DNA of 64,000 bases. It comes from Schistocerca nitens. Lineage: Eukaryota > Arthropoda > Insecta > Orthoptera > Acrididae. Under the pieces are notes generated by a model. It had not been told where the DNA came from and searched no databases. It saw only the letters and a list, made by a program, of their open reading frames with translations. The translations under genes and the position numbers were made by a program. Shown one piece after another: positions 1-11,180 of this stretch; the stretch's first letter is position 1, and each line of letters starts with the position of its first letter. The DNA lies in contig NC_064614.1 of the NCBI RefSeq assembly GCF_023898315.1, forward strand, positions 68,522,501-68,586,500. The letters run 5' to 3'.

Positions 1-272
1 CAACGAGTTGGTCGTGCCTCATGTCCTTATGTCCGTCTGACTTAACCCACCCTTTCTAACATTCGTAATTTATCGTCTAGGTCTTGTAGCTCTTCGAGTG
101 TTTTGTCGCGCGCATGCCGTTATGGTCCTTCAGATACCTGTGGTGTGCTTTCAGTTCGCTCATGGTTGTGACCTCGTGTGTTGCTGTGACATCTTTCGAT
201 GTTGGCACGGTAGTCTAGTTGTTAGTTGTATTTGAGGCTCGTGAGGTGTGTCAGTACGCAGTCTGGCAGATA
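1..272. other. Flank left of the first Tc1 element, no gene seen
   Basis: No reading frame or repeat that I recognise. The stretch ends at the TA dinucleotide (271-272) where the Tc1-like element begins. Confidence 0.4.
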
Positions 273-493
273 CGCTACTGGCCATTAAAATTGGTACACC
301 ACGAAGATGACGTGCTACATACGCGAAGTTTAACCGACGGGAAGAAGATACTGTGATATGAAAATGATTGCCTTTTCAGAGCATTCACACAAAGTTGGCG
401 CCGATGGCGACATCTACAACGTGCTGACACGAGGAAAGTTTCCAACCGATTACTCATACACAAACAGCAGTTGCCTGGTGAAACGTTGTTGTG

Positions 494-1015
494 ATGCCTC
501 GGGTAGGGAGCAGAAATGCGTACCATCACATTTCCGACTTTGATAAAGGTCGGATTGTAGCCTATCGCGATTGCGGTTCATCGTATCGCGACAATGCTGC
601 TCGCGTTGGTCGAGATCCAATGACTGTTAGCAGAATATGGAATCGGTGGGTTCAGGAGGGTAATACGGAACGCCGTGCTGGATCCCAACGGCCTCGTATA
701 ACTTGCAGTTGAGATGACAGGTATCTTATACGCATGGCTGTAACGGATCGTGCAGCCACGTCTCGATCCCAGAGTCAACAGATGGGGGCGTTTGTAACAC
801 AACAACCATCTGCACGAACTGTTCGATGACATTTGCAGCGGCATGGACTATCAGCTCGGAGACCATGGCTACGGTTACCCTTGACGCTGCATCACAGACA
901 GAACCGCCTGCGATGATGTACTAAACGACGAACCTGGGCGCACGAATGGCAAAACGTCATATTTCCGGATGAATCCACTTCTATTTACAGCATCATGATG
1001 GTCGCATCCCTGTTT
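494..1015 (+). pseudogene. Tc1-like transposase, N-terminal part
   Basis: The piece starts at ATG 494. It shows the paired helix-turn-helix DNA-binding region: SDFDKGRIVAYRDCGSSYRD, then ARVGRDPMTVSRIWNRW and a GTERRAGSQRP-like linker. It reaches the first catalytic Asp in a decayed FPDEST (normally FSDESRF) before the LINE interrupts at 1015. A stop after residue 73 and later frameshifts show it is dead. The function in an intact copy is cut-and-paste transposition at TA sites. Confidence 0.8.
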
Positions 1016-1247
1016 CTACATCTACGTGATTACTCTACAACAGACATTTAAGAGCTTGCAGAGGGTCATCGAACCACAATCATACTATCTCTCTACCATT
1101 CCACTCCCGAACAACGCGCGGGAAAAACGAACACCTAAACCTTTCTGTTCGAGCTCTGATTTCTCTTATTTTATTTTGATGATCATTCCTACCTATGTAG
1201 GTTGGGCTCAACAAAATATTTTCGCATTCGTAAGAGAAAGTTGGTGA

Positions 1248-3760
1248 CTAAAACTTCGTAAATAGATCTCGCCTCGACGAAAAACGTCTTTGCTTTAATG
1301 ACTTCCATCCCAACTCGCGTATCATATCTGCCACACTCTCTCCCCTACTACGTGATAATACAAAACGAGCTGCCCTTTTTTGCACCCTTTCGATGTCCTC
1401 CGTCAATCCCACCTGGTAAGGATCCCACACCGCGCAGCAATATTCAAACAGAGGACGAACGAGTGTAGTGTAAGTTGTCCCTTTAGTGGACTTGTTGCAT
1501 CTTCTAAGTGTCCTGCCAATGAAACCCAACCTTTGGCTCGCCTTCCCCACAATATTATCTATGTGGTCTATCCAACTGAAGTTGTTCGTAATTTTAACAC
1601 CCAGGTACTTAGTTGAATTGACAGCCTTGAGAATTGTACTATTTATCGAGTAAACGAATTCCAACGGATTTCTTTTGGAACTCAAGTGGATCGCCTCTCA
1701 CTTATCGTTATTTAGCGTCAACTGCCACATGCCACACCATACCGCAATCTTTTCTAAATCGCTTTGCAACTGATACTGGTCTTCGGATGACCTTACTAGA
1801 CGGTAAATTACAGCATCATCTGCGAATAACCTAAGAAAACTACTCAGATTGTCACCCAGGTCATTTATATAGATCAGGAACAGCAGAGGTCCCAGGACGC
1901 TTCCCTGGGGAACACCCGATCTCACTTCAGTTTTACTCGATGATTTGCCGCTGATTACGTATCAATAGATCGTTCCCTTCGAAGTGATTCATAATGTTTG
2001 AATACAGTATTTGCTCCAAAACCCTACTGCAAACCGTCGTCAATCATATAGGTCTGTAGTTCGATGGATTACTCCTACTACTCTTTTTAAATACTGGTGC
2101 GACCTGCGCAATTTTCCAATCTGTACCGCTACGGTCGCAGGTTCGAATCCTGCCTCGGGCATGGATGTTTGTGATGTCCTTAGGTTAGTTAGGTTTAACT
2201 AGTTCTAAGTTCTAGGGGACTAATGACCTCAGCAGTTGAGTCCCATAGTGCTCAGAGCCATCCAATCTGTAGGTACAGATATATCGGTGAGCGAGCAGTT
2301 GTATATGATTGTGAAGTAGGGAGCTATTGCATCAGCGCCATCTGAAAGGAACCTAATTGGTATACAATCTGGACCTGAAGACTTGCCCGTATCAAGCGAT
2401 TTTTGTTGCTTCACAACCCCTAAGGCATCTACTTCTAAGAGACTCATGCTAGCAGCTGTTCGTGTTTCAAATTCTGGAATATTCCATTCGTCTTCCCTGG
2501 TGAAGGAATTTCGGAAAACTGCGTTCAATAACTCCGCTTTAGGGGCACAGTCGTCGGTAGCAGTACCATCGGCACTGAGCAACGAATGTATTGACTGCGT
2601 CTTGCCACTTGTGTACTTTACATACGACCAGAATTTCTTCGGATTTTCTACCAAATTTCGAGACAATGTCTCGTTGTGGAACGTATTAGAGGCATCTCGC
2701 ATTGAAGTCCGTGCCAAATTTCGCGCGTCTGTAAATTTCAGCCAATCTTCGGGATTTCGCGTTCTTCTGAAATTCGCATGCTTTTTCCGTTGCCTCTGCA
2801 ACAGCGTTCGGACCTGTTTTGTGTACCATGGGAGATCAGTTCCATCTCTAGCCACTTTATGAGGTATGAATCTCTCAATTGCTGTTGCTACTATAGATTT
2901 GAATTTGAGCCACATCTGGAGTACTTTTGCATAGTCAGTTCGGAGGAATGGAGATTATCTCTTAGGAAGGCTTCTAGTGACACTTCATCCGCTTTTTTTA
3001 AATAAAATTATTTTGCGTTTGTTTCTGGTGGATTTGGAAGAAACGGTATTGAGCCTAGCTACAACGACCTTGTGATCACTAATTCCTGTATCAGTCATGA
3101 TGCTCTCTATTAGATCTGGATTGTTTGTGGCTAAGAGATCAAGTGTGTTTTCGCAACCATTTACAATTCGCGTGGGTTCGTGGACTAACTGCTGTAAATA
3201 ATTTTTGGAGAAAGCATTTAGGACAATCTCGGAAGATGTTTTCTGCCTACAACCGGTTTTGAACAAGAATTTTTGCCAACATTTCGAGGGAAGGTTGAAG
3301 TCCCCACTAACTATAACCGTATGAGTGGGTTATTTATTTTTTACGAGACTCAAATTTTCTCTGAACTGTTCAGCAAGTATGTCATCGGAGTCTGGGGGTC
3401 CGTAGAAGGAGCCCATTATTAACTTAGTTCGGCTGTTAAGTATAACCTCCACCCATACCAATTCTCAGGGAGTATCTACTTCTACTTCACTACAAGATAA
3501 CTCACTACCGACAGACACAAACATTGCACCACCAATTCTGCCTAATCTATCTTTCCTGAACACCGTCTGAGACTTCGTAAAAATTTCTGCAGAACTTATT
3601 TCAGACTTTTGCCAGCTTTCTGTACCTATAACGATTTCAGCTTCTGTGCTTTCTATTATCGCTTGAAACTCAGGGACTTTCGCAGTACAATTACAACAAT
3701 TTACAATTCCGACTGTTCCTTGATCCTAGCACGTCCTGTATTTGCCATGTACCCTTTGAG
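1248..3760 (-). pseudogene. CR1-like ORF2 (endonuclease / reverse transcriptase), broken
   Basis: Read on the minus strand. The apurinic-type endonuclease occupies about 3760-3000; its last part reads ENTLDLLATNNPDLIES. The reverse transcriptase spans 2915-1698, including [20 protein letters not shown] and the catalytic FADD box. The C-terminal region at 1685-1248 includes KASQRLGFIGRTLRRCNKST. The chain is split by frameshifts, a SINE at 2126-2261, and a stop inside the endonuclease near 3468 (VDTP stop ELVW). The product would nick target DNA and copy its own RNA into the nick. The copy at 13-16 kb has the same order and is better preserved. Confidence 0.8.
2116..2271 (+). mobile_element. 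tRNA-derived SINE (family A), 5'-truncated, inside the CR1
   Basis: The SINE body is 2126-2261, flanked by a perfect 10-bp duplication CCAATCTGTA (2116-2125 and 2262-2271). It begins within the tRNA-like head at CCGCTACGGTCGCAGG, keeps the B box GGTTCGAATCCTGCC, and runs to the tail end CATAGTGCTCAGAGCC. The first part of the head with the A box is missing, so this copy arrived truncated. The host CR1 sequence reads straight through once one duplication copy is removed. Confidence 0.88.
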
Positions 3761-3793
3761 ATTGTAGCCCACCCTGTACTTTCCCGAGGCCTT

Positions 3794-4770
3794 CTAACCT
3801 AAAAAACCGCCCAGTCCACGCCTCACAGCCTCCGCTACCCGTGTAGCCGCCAGCTGAGTGTAGTGAACTCCTGACCTATTCAGCGGAACCCGAAACCCCA
3901 CCACCCTATGGCGCAAGTCAAGGAATCTGCAGCCAACAAGGTCGCAAAACCGTCTGAGCCTCTGATTCAGACCCTTCACCCGGCTCTGCACCAAAGGTCC
4001 GCAGTCGGTTCTGTCAACGATGCTGCAGATGCTGAGGTCTGCCTTCATCTCGTAAGCAAGACAGGCAGCCTTCACCAAATCAGACAGCCGCTGGAATCCA
4101 GAGAGAATTTCCTGAGATCCAAAGCGACACACGTCATTAGTGCCGACATGTGCCACCACCTGCAGCTGGGTGCACCCTGTGCTCTTCATGGCATCCGGAA
4201 GGACCCTTTCCACATCAGGAATGACTCCAACCGGCACACACACGGAGTGCACACTGGATTTCTTCCCCTCCTTAGCCGCCATATCCCTAAGGGACCCCAT
4301 TACGCACCTAACATTGGAGCTCCCAACTACCAATAAGCCCACCCTCTGCGATTGCCCGAACCGTGAAGGCTGAGAATGATCCTCTGAAACAGGGCAGGCA
4401 GCTGCATCTGGCTCAGCCAGAGACAGTACCTGAAACCGGTTTGTCAGACGCACCGGGGAGGCTTTCTGATCAGCCTCCGGGTGGACGTCTTTCGCTCCCT
4501 GCCACGCCTTGGAACGACCTCCCAATCAACCACAGGCGAGGGATCAGCCCCACTGCGGACAGCAACCGGGGCAATCACAGCGGCAGACCGATCTGGGGAC
4601 AGACGGGACGAGGTTGACATCCCCGTGATACCCAAGTCCGGCTCCCCACAGTGGTGCCCATTGGCAACAGCCTCAAGATGCGCGACCGAGGTCAGCGCGG
4701 CCTGCAGCTGTGAGCGAAGGGATACCAACTCAGCCCTCATCCGAACACAGCAATCACAGTCCCTGTCCAT
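3794..4770 (-). pseudogene. CR1-like ORF1 with SGNH/GDSL-esterase-like domain, frameshifted
   Basis: The N-terminus (from 4770) starts MDRDCDCCVRMRAELVSLRS, a cysteine cluster followed by a short heptad-like helix. A frameshift around 4450-4525 leads into the second part. This carries esterase blocks LLVVGSSNVR (block I, Ser) and VVAHVGTNDVCR (block III, GTND) and ends with SGVHYTQLAATRVA (block V His). ORF1 esterase domains are known in CR1 and L2-type LINEs and are thought to help RNP assembly or membrane interaction. The same C-terminus recurs at 15801-16014. Confidence 0.72.
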
Positions 4771-5114
4771 TCTAATCTATGTTGAACAACAGTTACTGAA
4801 ACACGAGTCCGTGCCTAGATAACGCAAGGGAAACACGCAAAGAATGTATGAACTAACCTGTACAAGTGCCTAACGACTGCGTTACAATCTGCCTGAATTT
4901 ACGATTACAGTAACTAAAACTCGAAATTACACCTCCTATATGAAACTCACACGCAATTTAAGTAAGAATCTACGAAGTAAACAGAGAAAAGAAGCTATAT
5001 ACGTATCTTTCTGCGTTGTCGATGTGCACCAACTGGGAGCTCAGGCCACACTGTGTAACAAATAAGTGAGCTAGGAGTATACGACTTGCTGCTGGCAGCT
5101 GCTTATCCAACGGC

Positions 5115-5953
5115 GGCGACATCGCGGTGAACGCACATTGGAAGCGTGTATTCGTCATAGCCATACTGGCGTATCACCCGTCGTGAATTTTCGAATATGT
5201 TTTGTGCTCGCGTATTATGACATTTTTGGAGGCCAAAACTCTCCTCTCTAATAATGAACGCGGCTTCCGAAAACCACTGCCGTGTGAAAACGGTTGTGAA
5301 TCGTGGCATTGCAGCGATGCTTTGAGCTGGCGGCACATATGCTCAACTGAATCGTTTGCCACTGGGTGGTACGCTGTGGTCCTGACTCGCTTCGTGCTTA
5401 AAAAAACGCAGTTGAAATCCGTTTGACGTATGAAAGCACCACCTAGCGGATCAACCATAGCGCCATCTGGTTTCCCCCTTCAAGCTAGACAAGTTTCGTT
5501 CTTTTTAGTGGTATGGGGTGCCATTGGGTACACGTCTAGGTCACCTGTTGTTCGCATTGACTGCACTTTGAACAGTGGACATTACATTTCCGATGTTTTA
5601 CGACTGTGGCTGTATCCTTCATTCTATCCCTGCGAAACCCTACATTTCAGCAGGTTAATCCACGACCGCATGTTGCAGGTCTTTTACGGGCCTTTCTGGA
5701 TACAGAAATTGTTCAACTGCTGCCCTGTCCAGCACATTCTCCAGATCTCTCACCAACTGAAAACGTTTGGTTAATGGTGGCCGAGCAACTGGCTCGACAT
5801 AATACGCCAGTCACAACTCTTGATGAACTGTGGTATCATGTTGAAGCTGCATGGTCAGCTGTACCTGTACATGCCATCCAAGCTGTGTTTGACTCAATGC
5901 CCAGGCGTATCAAGGCCGTTATTACGGCCAGAGGTGGTTGTTCTGGGTACTGA
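5115..5953 (+). pseudogene. Tc1-like transposase, central and C-terminal parts
   Basis: Transposase sequence resumes at 5115-5185 (GDIAVNAHWKRVFVIAILAY region of DNA), is interrupted to 5507, and continues VWGAIGYTSRSPVVRIDCTL from about 5510. The catalytic block NPRPHVAGLLRAFLDTE follows, with the Asp of QQDNARPH changed to Val. The third acidic residue is in SPDLSPTENVW. The end reads MPRRIKAVITARGGCSGY with its natural stop at 5951-5953. A frameshift lies near 5640. By my count 34 residues separate the second and third catalytic positions. Confidence 0.8.
5186..5507 (-). mobile_element. Gypsy-like integrase fragment inserted in the Tc1 element
   Basis: This 322-bp stretch interrupts the Tc1 frame. 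On the minus strand it reads KRVRTTAYHPVANDSVEHMC then RQLKASLQCHDSQPF, the end of a retroviral-type integrase core (usually RTTAYHPQANGxVER). No LTR is present on either side and no duplication was seen, so it looks like a filler or partial insertion and not a normal integration. Function is lost. Confidence 0.6.
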
Positions 5954-6419
5954 TTTCTCAGGATCTATGCACCCAAATTGCGTGAAAATATAATCACATG
6001 TCAGTTATAGTATAATATATTTGTCCAATGAATACCCGTTTATCATCGGCATTTCTTCTTGATGTAGCAATTTTAATGGCCAATAGTGTATGTTTTGTTT
6101 CTTTTCGGGTTCCTCCGGAGTGTGCTTGGTAACAACAGCCAGAGAGGTGTACCCTTTCTCCAGGTCCCACTAGGATGAAGGCATTAAGTTTCCCAGAAAT
6201 ATCTGTTACTTTGTCAGCAGGAAGGGCGTCAGTGCTCGCTGTTAAAGTAGTTTTGTGCACTGGAGCTTCCAGTAAAGGTTCCCGTTGTCCCTCAGTATGT
6301 GCTCGTGTACCGATAGTGGCATGTGTTGAGAAGTAATGTAGGTTTCCTGTGTGGGCACGGATGTTTCCACTCAAGTTGTTAAGTTTTGTACATGCTGATT
6401 TTAAATGATCCGCAAATGG

Positions 6420-6900
6420 CACAGGTGCGGGGTTGGCCGTCGAATATTACTAAGACCTTAAATCCCTGAATGTATATGTTCCGGCGCAAAGCAAGCGCGG
6501 CACGCCAGTCGGAAGCGATAGAGCGCAGAGGGATGTGAAGGAGACGTTAGCCAATAGCACGCAGACCGACCCCTCTCTAGGGCGATAACGCGACAGCAGC
6601 GGCCTCTGAAGAGAACATAAGCTCCGCTCCCGACTGGTAGCGGCAAGCGCCAAGACCGGCGACCTGGATAGAAGCATCCACTGTGTTACTTCACTTGTAT
6701 TGGAATCGTTATACTGAAGGACATTGATTGTATTGCATGTGGCCCTTTGCTTGCGACTCATCTGTAGTTCTCAAAGTTAAATATTGTAATTGATTCATTT
6801 GGTAATAAAGCTCTTTAATACGATTTGCTTCATTTGTTGTCTAGCGATCCGAGAAGCAGGCTTCCTTGACCCCTATCTTTGACAACTAGGCAGGATACAA
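6420..6900 (+). mobile_element. Possible LTR (solo or partial)
   Basis: The stretch is GC-rich at first, then ends in an AATAAAG polyadenylation-like signal (about 6803) followed by TTTGACAACTAGGCAGGATA. This order resembles an LTR with R-U5 followed by a primer-binding region. No second LTR was found and the boundaries are guesses. The flank 6091-6420 has nothing I recognise. Confidence 0.3.
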
Positions 6901-7119
6901 CAGTATACATATGACGGGATACGTTTCTGTAAGTTAATTCCAGCACTCTTCACCTTGTTGTCTACATTAAAATACTTACTTCCGGTTCATTTTTCAGACG
7001 CTATTTGCAGAATGGTTCCGTACCAAGCAAGTGTCTTCCAAAATTGATCCAAAGTTACTTCAAATGAGATACAGAAAATTCTGACTGTCATACGTCCTAG
7101 ATGTGCATAAATAATATAC

Positions 7120-8990
7120 ACCTTGCTGACCTCTCAGTTTGTACACATAAAGTCTGCTCTGACAGGGACAGGCGGAGTCGGTCGACTGAGTCGGTGCAGC
7201 GAGTCGGCAGAGTAACTCGGAAGACAGACAGTCGCATGTTGGTCAGTCGGCTCTCAGTCTCAGTCGCGTTTGGGTTGTGGACTGAGTTGGGTTCGTCGTT
7301 ACTCGGCTGTTGGACGAGTTGTCAGTCAGTAGCAGGCAGATCCGCGCGGTGCAGGTACGCGCCGGGACCGTGGTCGACGCAGACGGAAGGCCGTTGGTCG
7401 GTCCGTCGGCTGGTCGTAGGATGCCGACATGTGGTCTGCTGAGCACTCACAGCAGTATCAGTCGGCGAAGAGTTGGCAGCCAGTAAGGGTCGGGTCCGTG
7501 TGGTGTTAGTATTCGCCGGGACAGCTGTTGGCGAAAGTCGGCTGCCGTTGGTCGTTTGCTCGGCCGGTCGTGTCACTCTTCGACGTATTGAATCCTCAGG
7601 ACGAACACCATTTTCCGAGTCGGGATGTGGTTGGACCTCGTTGGTTCGTTGGAACTGAGCAGCGAAGTAGTCTCCACACCGCGAAGCCAGGCCGGGCTTT
7701 TGGTGGTGGGCAGGCTCTGTTGCATTTGCAGGAGCTAGCTGTGTGAGCTACTTTTCGCTTTCTTCCGAAGCAGGATCCTCAAATTCAGTAATTAGTTACC
7801 TGTTCTTAAAACTCCACTGTTACGATTTGTTCGTTATTTGTTGATTGTTGTTTCCTCAAGCGTTATGCGTGTGATAACTATTGGTGTGTGTTGTTGCCTA
7901 GAACCCGCAGCCCTCTTCCGCAGTGACTTGACAGGTGTGACTTGCGTTTTCTGTATTCTTCTAAGCTTGTCTTGAGCGGTGTTCGATGCCTTGATCTTGG
8001 TGAGGTCGTGTCCGAAGTTATAGATATCTTGGTTTACTCGTCATCGGCCGATTTTTCTATTATTTGTGCAGTTGGATCTGACGGTCGGAAATCGGTCAGA
8101 TTGTCGGTCGTTCGTGAACCGTCCCTAGATTGTGCTGCCTTCTCTTATCTGACCTTAAGCCTTGACTGCCTGTCCCATAACACTACGCCTTTAATGGACC
8201 TCCTCAGGCCGACCCTTCGAACACTTCTGAGCACCACTGCTGTTGTTTGTGATTGTCATTTTATTTGGTCGCAGATTACTGTGCCAGGCCTTCAGCCATG
8301 TATTAATATTGTCTGTTTTATGTTTAGTATATGACCTTCAGCCGTGTTCCATTTAAAATTCTTGTTGCTCTGTATTTAGGCCTTCAGCCGAGTTTGTTTC
8401 AGAATCTCTGGCTTTAATATGTAAACCCTTGTCTGTAAGGTTTCTCTTTAATTATCTTGAATTCTTGAATCGGCCTTCAGTCGTGTTCTGTGAATGTTTA
8501 TCTGAAGGTTGTCTTTAATTATTCTTGAGTCAGTATTTAGGCCTTCAGCCGACAAGATACTTCAAGTTTCCTTAAGATGCTTTTCTGTTGTACTGTGTAA
8601 AACTTATCTTTGAAGCCCCTCTTTTATTGAGTAAATAAATTTTCTTATTGGTCCTGTAACCGAAGAATTAACTTGAATTTTCCTTAATATGGCCTTTAGT
8701 ACGAATTTGTAAATGCTTGGCTTTTAAAGAATTTCCTTATCTGAATCTGAAATATTATATCGGCCTTTAGCCGAGAAATTGTAATTTTGCCGAAATAAGG
8801 ACTTGAGCCGTCACTTTAAATCCTGGTGTTTCAAAAGCAGTCATTTAAACTTATTCTGGAGAAGTTAGTTGGGCCCTCAGCCGTGAATTGATGTTTATTG
8901 TTTTAAAGAGAAAGCTGTGAGTTGGTTTGAGGAATAAAGTTTTGTGTGTTCTTATGTAACTAACAGTAATTGACCATGGCCCCTTTTTCA
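7120..8990 (+). mobile_element. LTR- or leader-like non-coding repeat with GTCGG-rich start
   Basis: From 7160 to 7660 the sequence is GC-rich with many GTCGG and GAGTCGG words. From 8280 to 8890 it carries repeated GGCCTTCAGCCG boxes. It ends with an AATAAAG signal (8933) shortly before TGACCATGGCCCC, which could be an LTR end followed by a primer-binding site. There is no convincing protein; the open frames here are compositional. It may be the LTR or 5' leader of an LTR element whose body is gone. Boundaries are uncertain. Confidence 0.35.
8287..8883 (+). repeat. Dispersed short hairpin motif GGCCTTCAGCCG, about 9 copies
   Basis: Close copies lie at 8287-8297, 8333-8344, 8379-8390, 8472-8483, 8540-8551, 8691-8703, 8761-8773, 8799-8810 and 8872-8883. 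Each is CGGC, a 4-5 nt loop, GCCG or a one- or two-base variant, so each can form a tiny stem-loop. Spacing is irregular, about 35 to 140 bp, so it is not an ordinary tandem repeat. Sequence between the boxes is T-rich and not conserved. Confidence 0.65.
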
Positions 8991-9059
8991 CAATCTGTTC
9001 CGCTCTGTTCTGCGAAACCAGATTACATTAATATTATTTTCCATTGCAAAATGTCGCTA

Positions 9060-9170
9060 ACAGAATTGCCCACTCTAGGCAAGTTCCCAAGTTCTAGTCC
9101 CGGTTAGACACACTTTTAATCTGCCGGAAAGCTTGAAATCAGTGCACACTGTAATGCAGAGTGAAGAAAA
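9060..9170 (+). repeat. Fragment of the tRNA-bearing foldback repeat
   Basis: The text AGTCCCGGTTAGACACACTT, then TTAATCTGCCGGAAAGCTTG, then ATCAGTGCACACTGTAATGC matches with decay the right arm of the foldback element at 59170-59270. Another scrap lies at about 31345-31395. It is a short relic. Confidence 0.5.
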
Positions 9171-9718
9171 AAACATTCTGCAATTACAAGTTTTCCTTAA
9201 TTCTTGCGAACCTTAGTATTGTTGTCGGTTTCCCTCGATGTTTTATTCCTTTTGGGAATCTAGTGTCATGCTTTAGTTCTTTTGCGACATGCAAGTTGAA
9301 CAACTGCTGTGCCTCGACCTGGCTAACTGATTATTTCCTTTTACAAGCTGTTGCTGCAATTCCAGGCTAAAGAGGATTTTACGGGGTGAATTTGCTTAAT
9401 GGGGACACACTGCAGAGAAACAAGAGGACATGGAGCAACATAATGTCATACAGACATACCTAGGGAGGTACACCGACTTCAAAGTGACACATGTCAATCC
9501 TTGGCTGAAATGGCAGGCCTCATGTATTATCTATAACTGTTTAACGTCATTACGATCTGAAATCTGTTTCCGTCAGTCAGTAAAATATTTAATGCTTGTA
9601 ATTCGTGACAGCAGTGATTGCCAGGATTAAGCTTCGTACTTTGGTATTAATTCCTTCTCTTTACTAGTGGCTGTTTTGTATGTAATATTTAGCTTGGTAT
9701 GTGACAAGCCAGGCTGGG

Positions 9719-9770
9719 TATATAAGCACAGGCCAGTGACTTCGTGTTATGTACGGCCTCCCTGAAAGTG
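9719..9770 (+). promoter_or_regulatory. TATA-box-like site
   Basis: TATATAAGC at 9719-9727 lies in a moderately GC-rich context (GGCTGGGTATATAAGCACAG), as in a TATA promoter. A start site would be expected 25-30 bp downstream. No coding sequence follows that I can support, so it may belong to a transposon or be chance. The rest of 9171-10263 holds nothing I recognise. Confidence 0.25.
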
Positions 9771-10263
9771 GCATATCGCCTTTCAGAGGAGAGAGCGACG
9801 AGATAAGGCGAGGCGATAAGACACACACCGGACGACGGCTCAGTATTGTTTAGCGCATTCCTACAGTTTGTAGCACAATGTGCTCTGCGTAATATGAGAT
9901 TCACGGCTACATTCACAGATGTAGTGCAACGTATCATGACGAATACCTGCCCTCGGACTGAATCGTAATTTTTACTAGCAGTGCTATTCATTCAAATTAA
10001 ATTTAAAAGGAACTTTGTTTTGTGGTGACAAGTCACCTTCTGAGAATGCTCCAGGAGTGGAAGTTAGTAATAGATAAAGATCATAGTATTCCGTGAGCAA
10101 CAACGTAGGTGCATTGTGGACAGGAATTCCTTTCTCTTCGTACAGCGATGGACAGATTTTCTGGCATCAATTTAAGTGTGGTGAACTCTCTCTGACCAAA
10201 AAAATTGTAAGAGGGCTCCTCGTAAGTAAACATTAAAAAAGTGGAGGAGAAGGAGAAGTCGGG

Positions 10264-11180
10264 ACATTTATTTATTTATTTATTTAACCTGGCTAAATTA
10301 GGGCCATCAGACCCTCTCTTACATCTAACCAGGCATTCCACTTATTTTACATTCATATGTTTTAGTAGGCATGTTAAACTACATCTAGTACAAAGAGTGA
10401 AATAAACAATTACAAAGGCACATTTGGAAAAAATACATAGATATAGAGTTTATATTCGTAGATGATAAGCACTATTATTATTAGACATTATGAAAGAGAC
10501 ATATTTTAGATAGGGGTGCTAGCAGCAGGGAGTATGAGGCAGACTAATGGTAAAGGGAGGAGAAGAACAGAGACATGACGTAACATAATTAACGAAATAT
10601 AAAGGAAAAGAAGATTGCTTGGTTAGTAGAGATAGATGAAGTGGAAGAAGAGAAAGGAGCAAGATAGGAGACACTAGCTTTCCTATTTACAGAGGAGAGG
10701 ATTGGCCTTGTACATTAATTTTGTGGAAAACGTTACAAGGAAGATAGCAGGAAATGCTTCAACTTCTTCTTAAAAACAGCGGGGGATGGAATTTTGTGCA
10801 AGGTAAGGAGCAGTTTGTTCCAGAGACGGACAGCGGCAACTGAGAAGTAGTTTGCAAAAGTTTTGGTTTTGAGAGTGGGCACAGTTAGGATACAAAATAA
10901 GAGTGACCTCGTGTTTCGATTATGATGGCATGAAAGGTGTTTAATCTCTGAAGCAAGATACTGGGGTGCTTGCGCGACGAGGAGTCGGTGAAGTAGACAT
11001 AGAGTGTAGTAGTCACGCAATTTGTCCAGCCGCAGCCACCCTAGCTGGGAGTATGAAGCACTAACATTATCATATCGGCGAATGTTGGTGGTGTAACTCG
11101 ATGTGAGAGTAGAGGGTGAAGTAGAAAACTTAGCTGATGACTGGGACAATAACTCAGCATTCTGTAAGAAGTCCATGTGT
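10264..11180 (-). mobile_element. L2/CR1-type LINE, 3' end
   Basis: On the minus strand the C-terminal reverse-transcriptase region reads LGWLRLDKLRDYYTLCLLHR, then NRNTRSLLFCILTVPTLKTK, then FSVAAVRLWNKLLLTLHKIP, and ends at a stop at about 10733. This is typical of L2-like elements. The 3'UTR runs down to a repeated TTTA tail at 10264-10284. Upstream of 11100 the match fades; 11181-11900 may hold more of the element, but I see no catalytic motif. Confidence 0.6.

Larger units (their letters stand above)
1016..5114 (-). mobile_element. CR1-like non-LTR retrotransposon, near full length
   Basis: The 3' end lies at low coordinates with a degenerate CTACATCTAC tail (1016-1025), the complement of the GATGTA repeats seen at other copies. 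Reading leftwards from about 4770 there is ORF1 (cysteine cluster plus SGNH-esterase-like domain), then ORF2 (endonuclease plus reverse transcriptase). The 5' end meets resumed Tc1 sequence (GGCGACATCGCGG) at about 5115. The element is about 4 kb, so it is not 5'-truncated like most other copies here. Frameshifts and stops make it inactive. A SINE sits inside it at 2126-2261. No clear target duplication was seen. Confidence 0.82.
273..6088 (+). mobile_element. Tc1-like DNA transposon, split by three later insertions
   Basis: Matching inverted ends are visible: CTACTGGCCATTAAAATTG near 277 and its complement, CAATTTTAATGGCCAATAG, at 6068-6086. Both ends are flanked by TA (271-272 and 6089-6090), the usual Tc1/mariner target. 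The transposase runs on the plus strand but is cut at 1015 by a CR1 LINE (to about 5114) and again at 5185 by a 322-bp gypsy scrap (to about 5507). The three transposase pieces join in the expected order with almost nothing missing, so this is one element with nested insertions and not several fragments. The family is a DD34E Tc1 type. Confidence 0.85.

Noticed and set aside
5994-6422. 142-codon minus-strand frame
   Set aside because: Its first third lies in the Tc1 3' region and terminal repeat and is antisense to it; no motif in the rest.
7101-7746. Arg/Ser/Val-rich open frames
   Set aside because: They follow GTCGG-rich composition on both strands without any motif.
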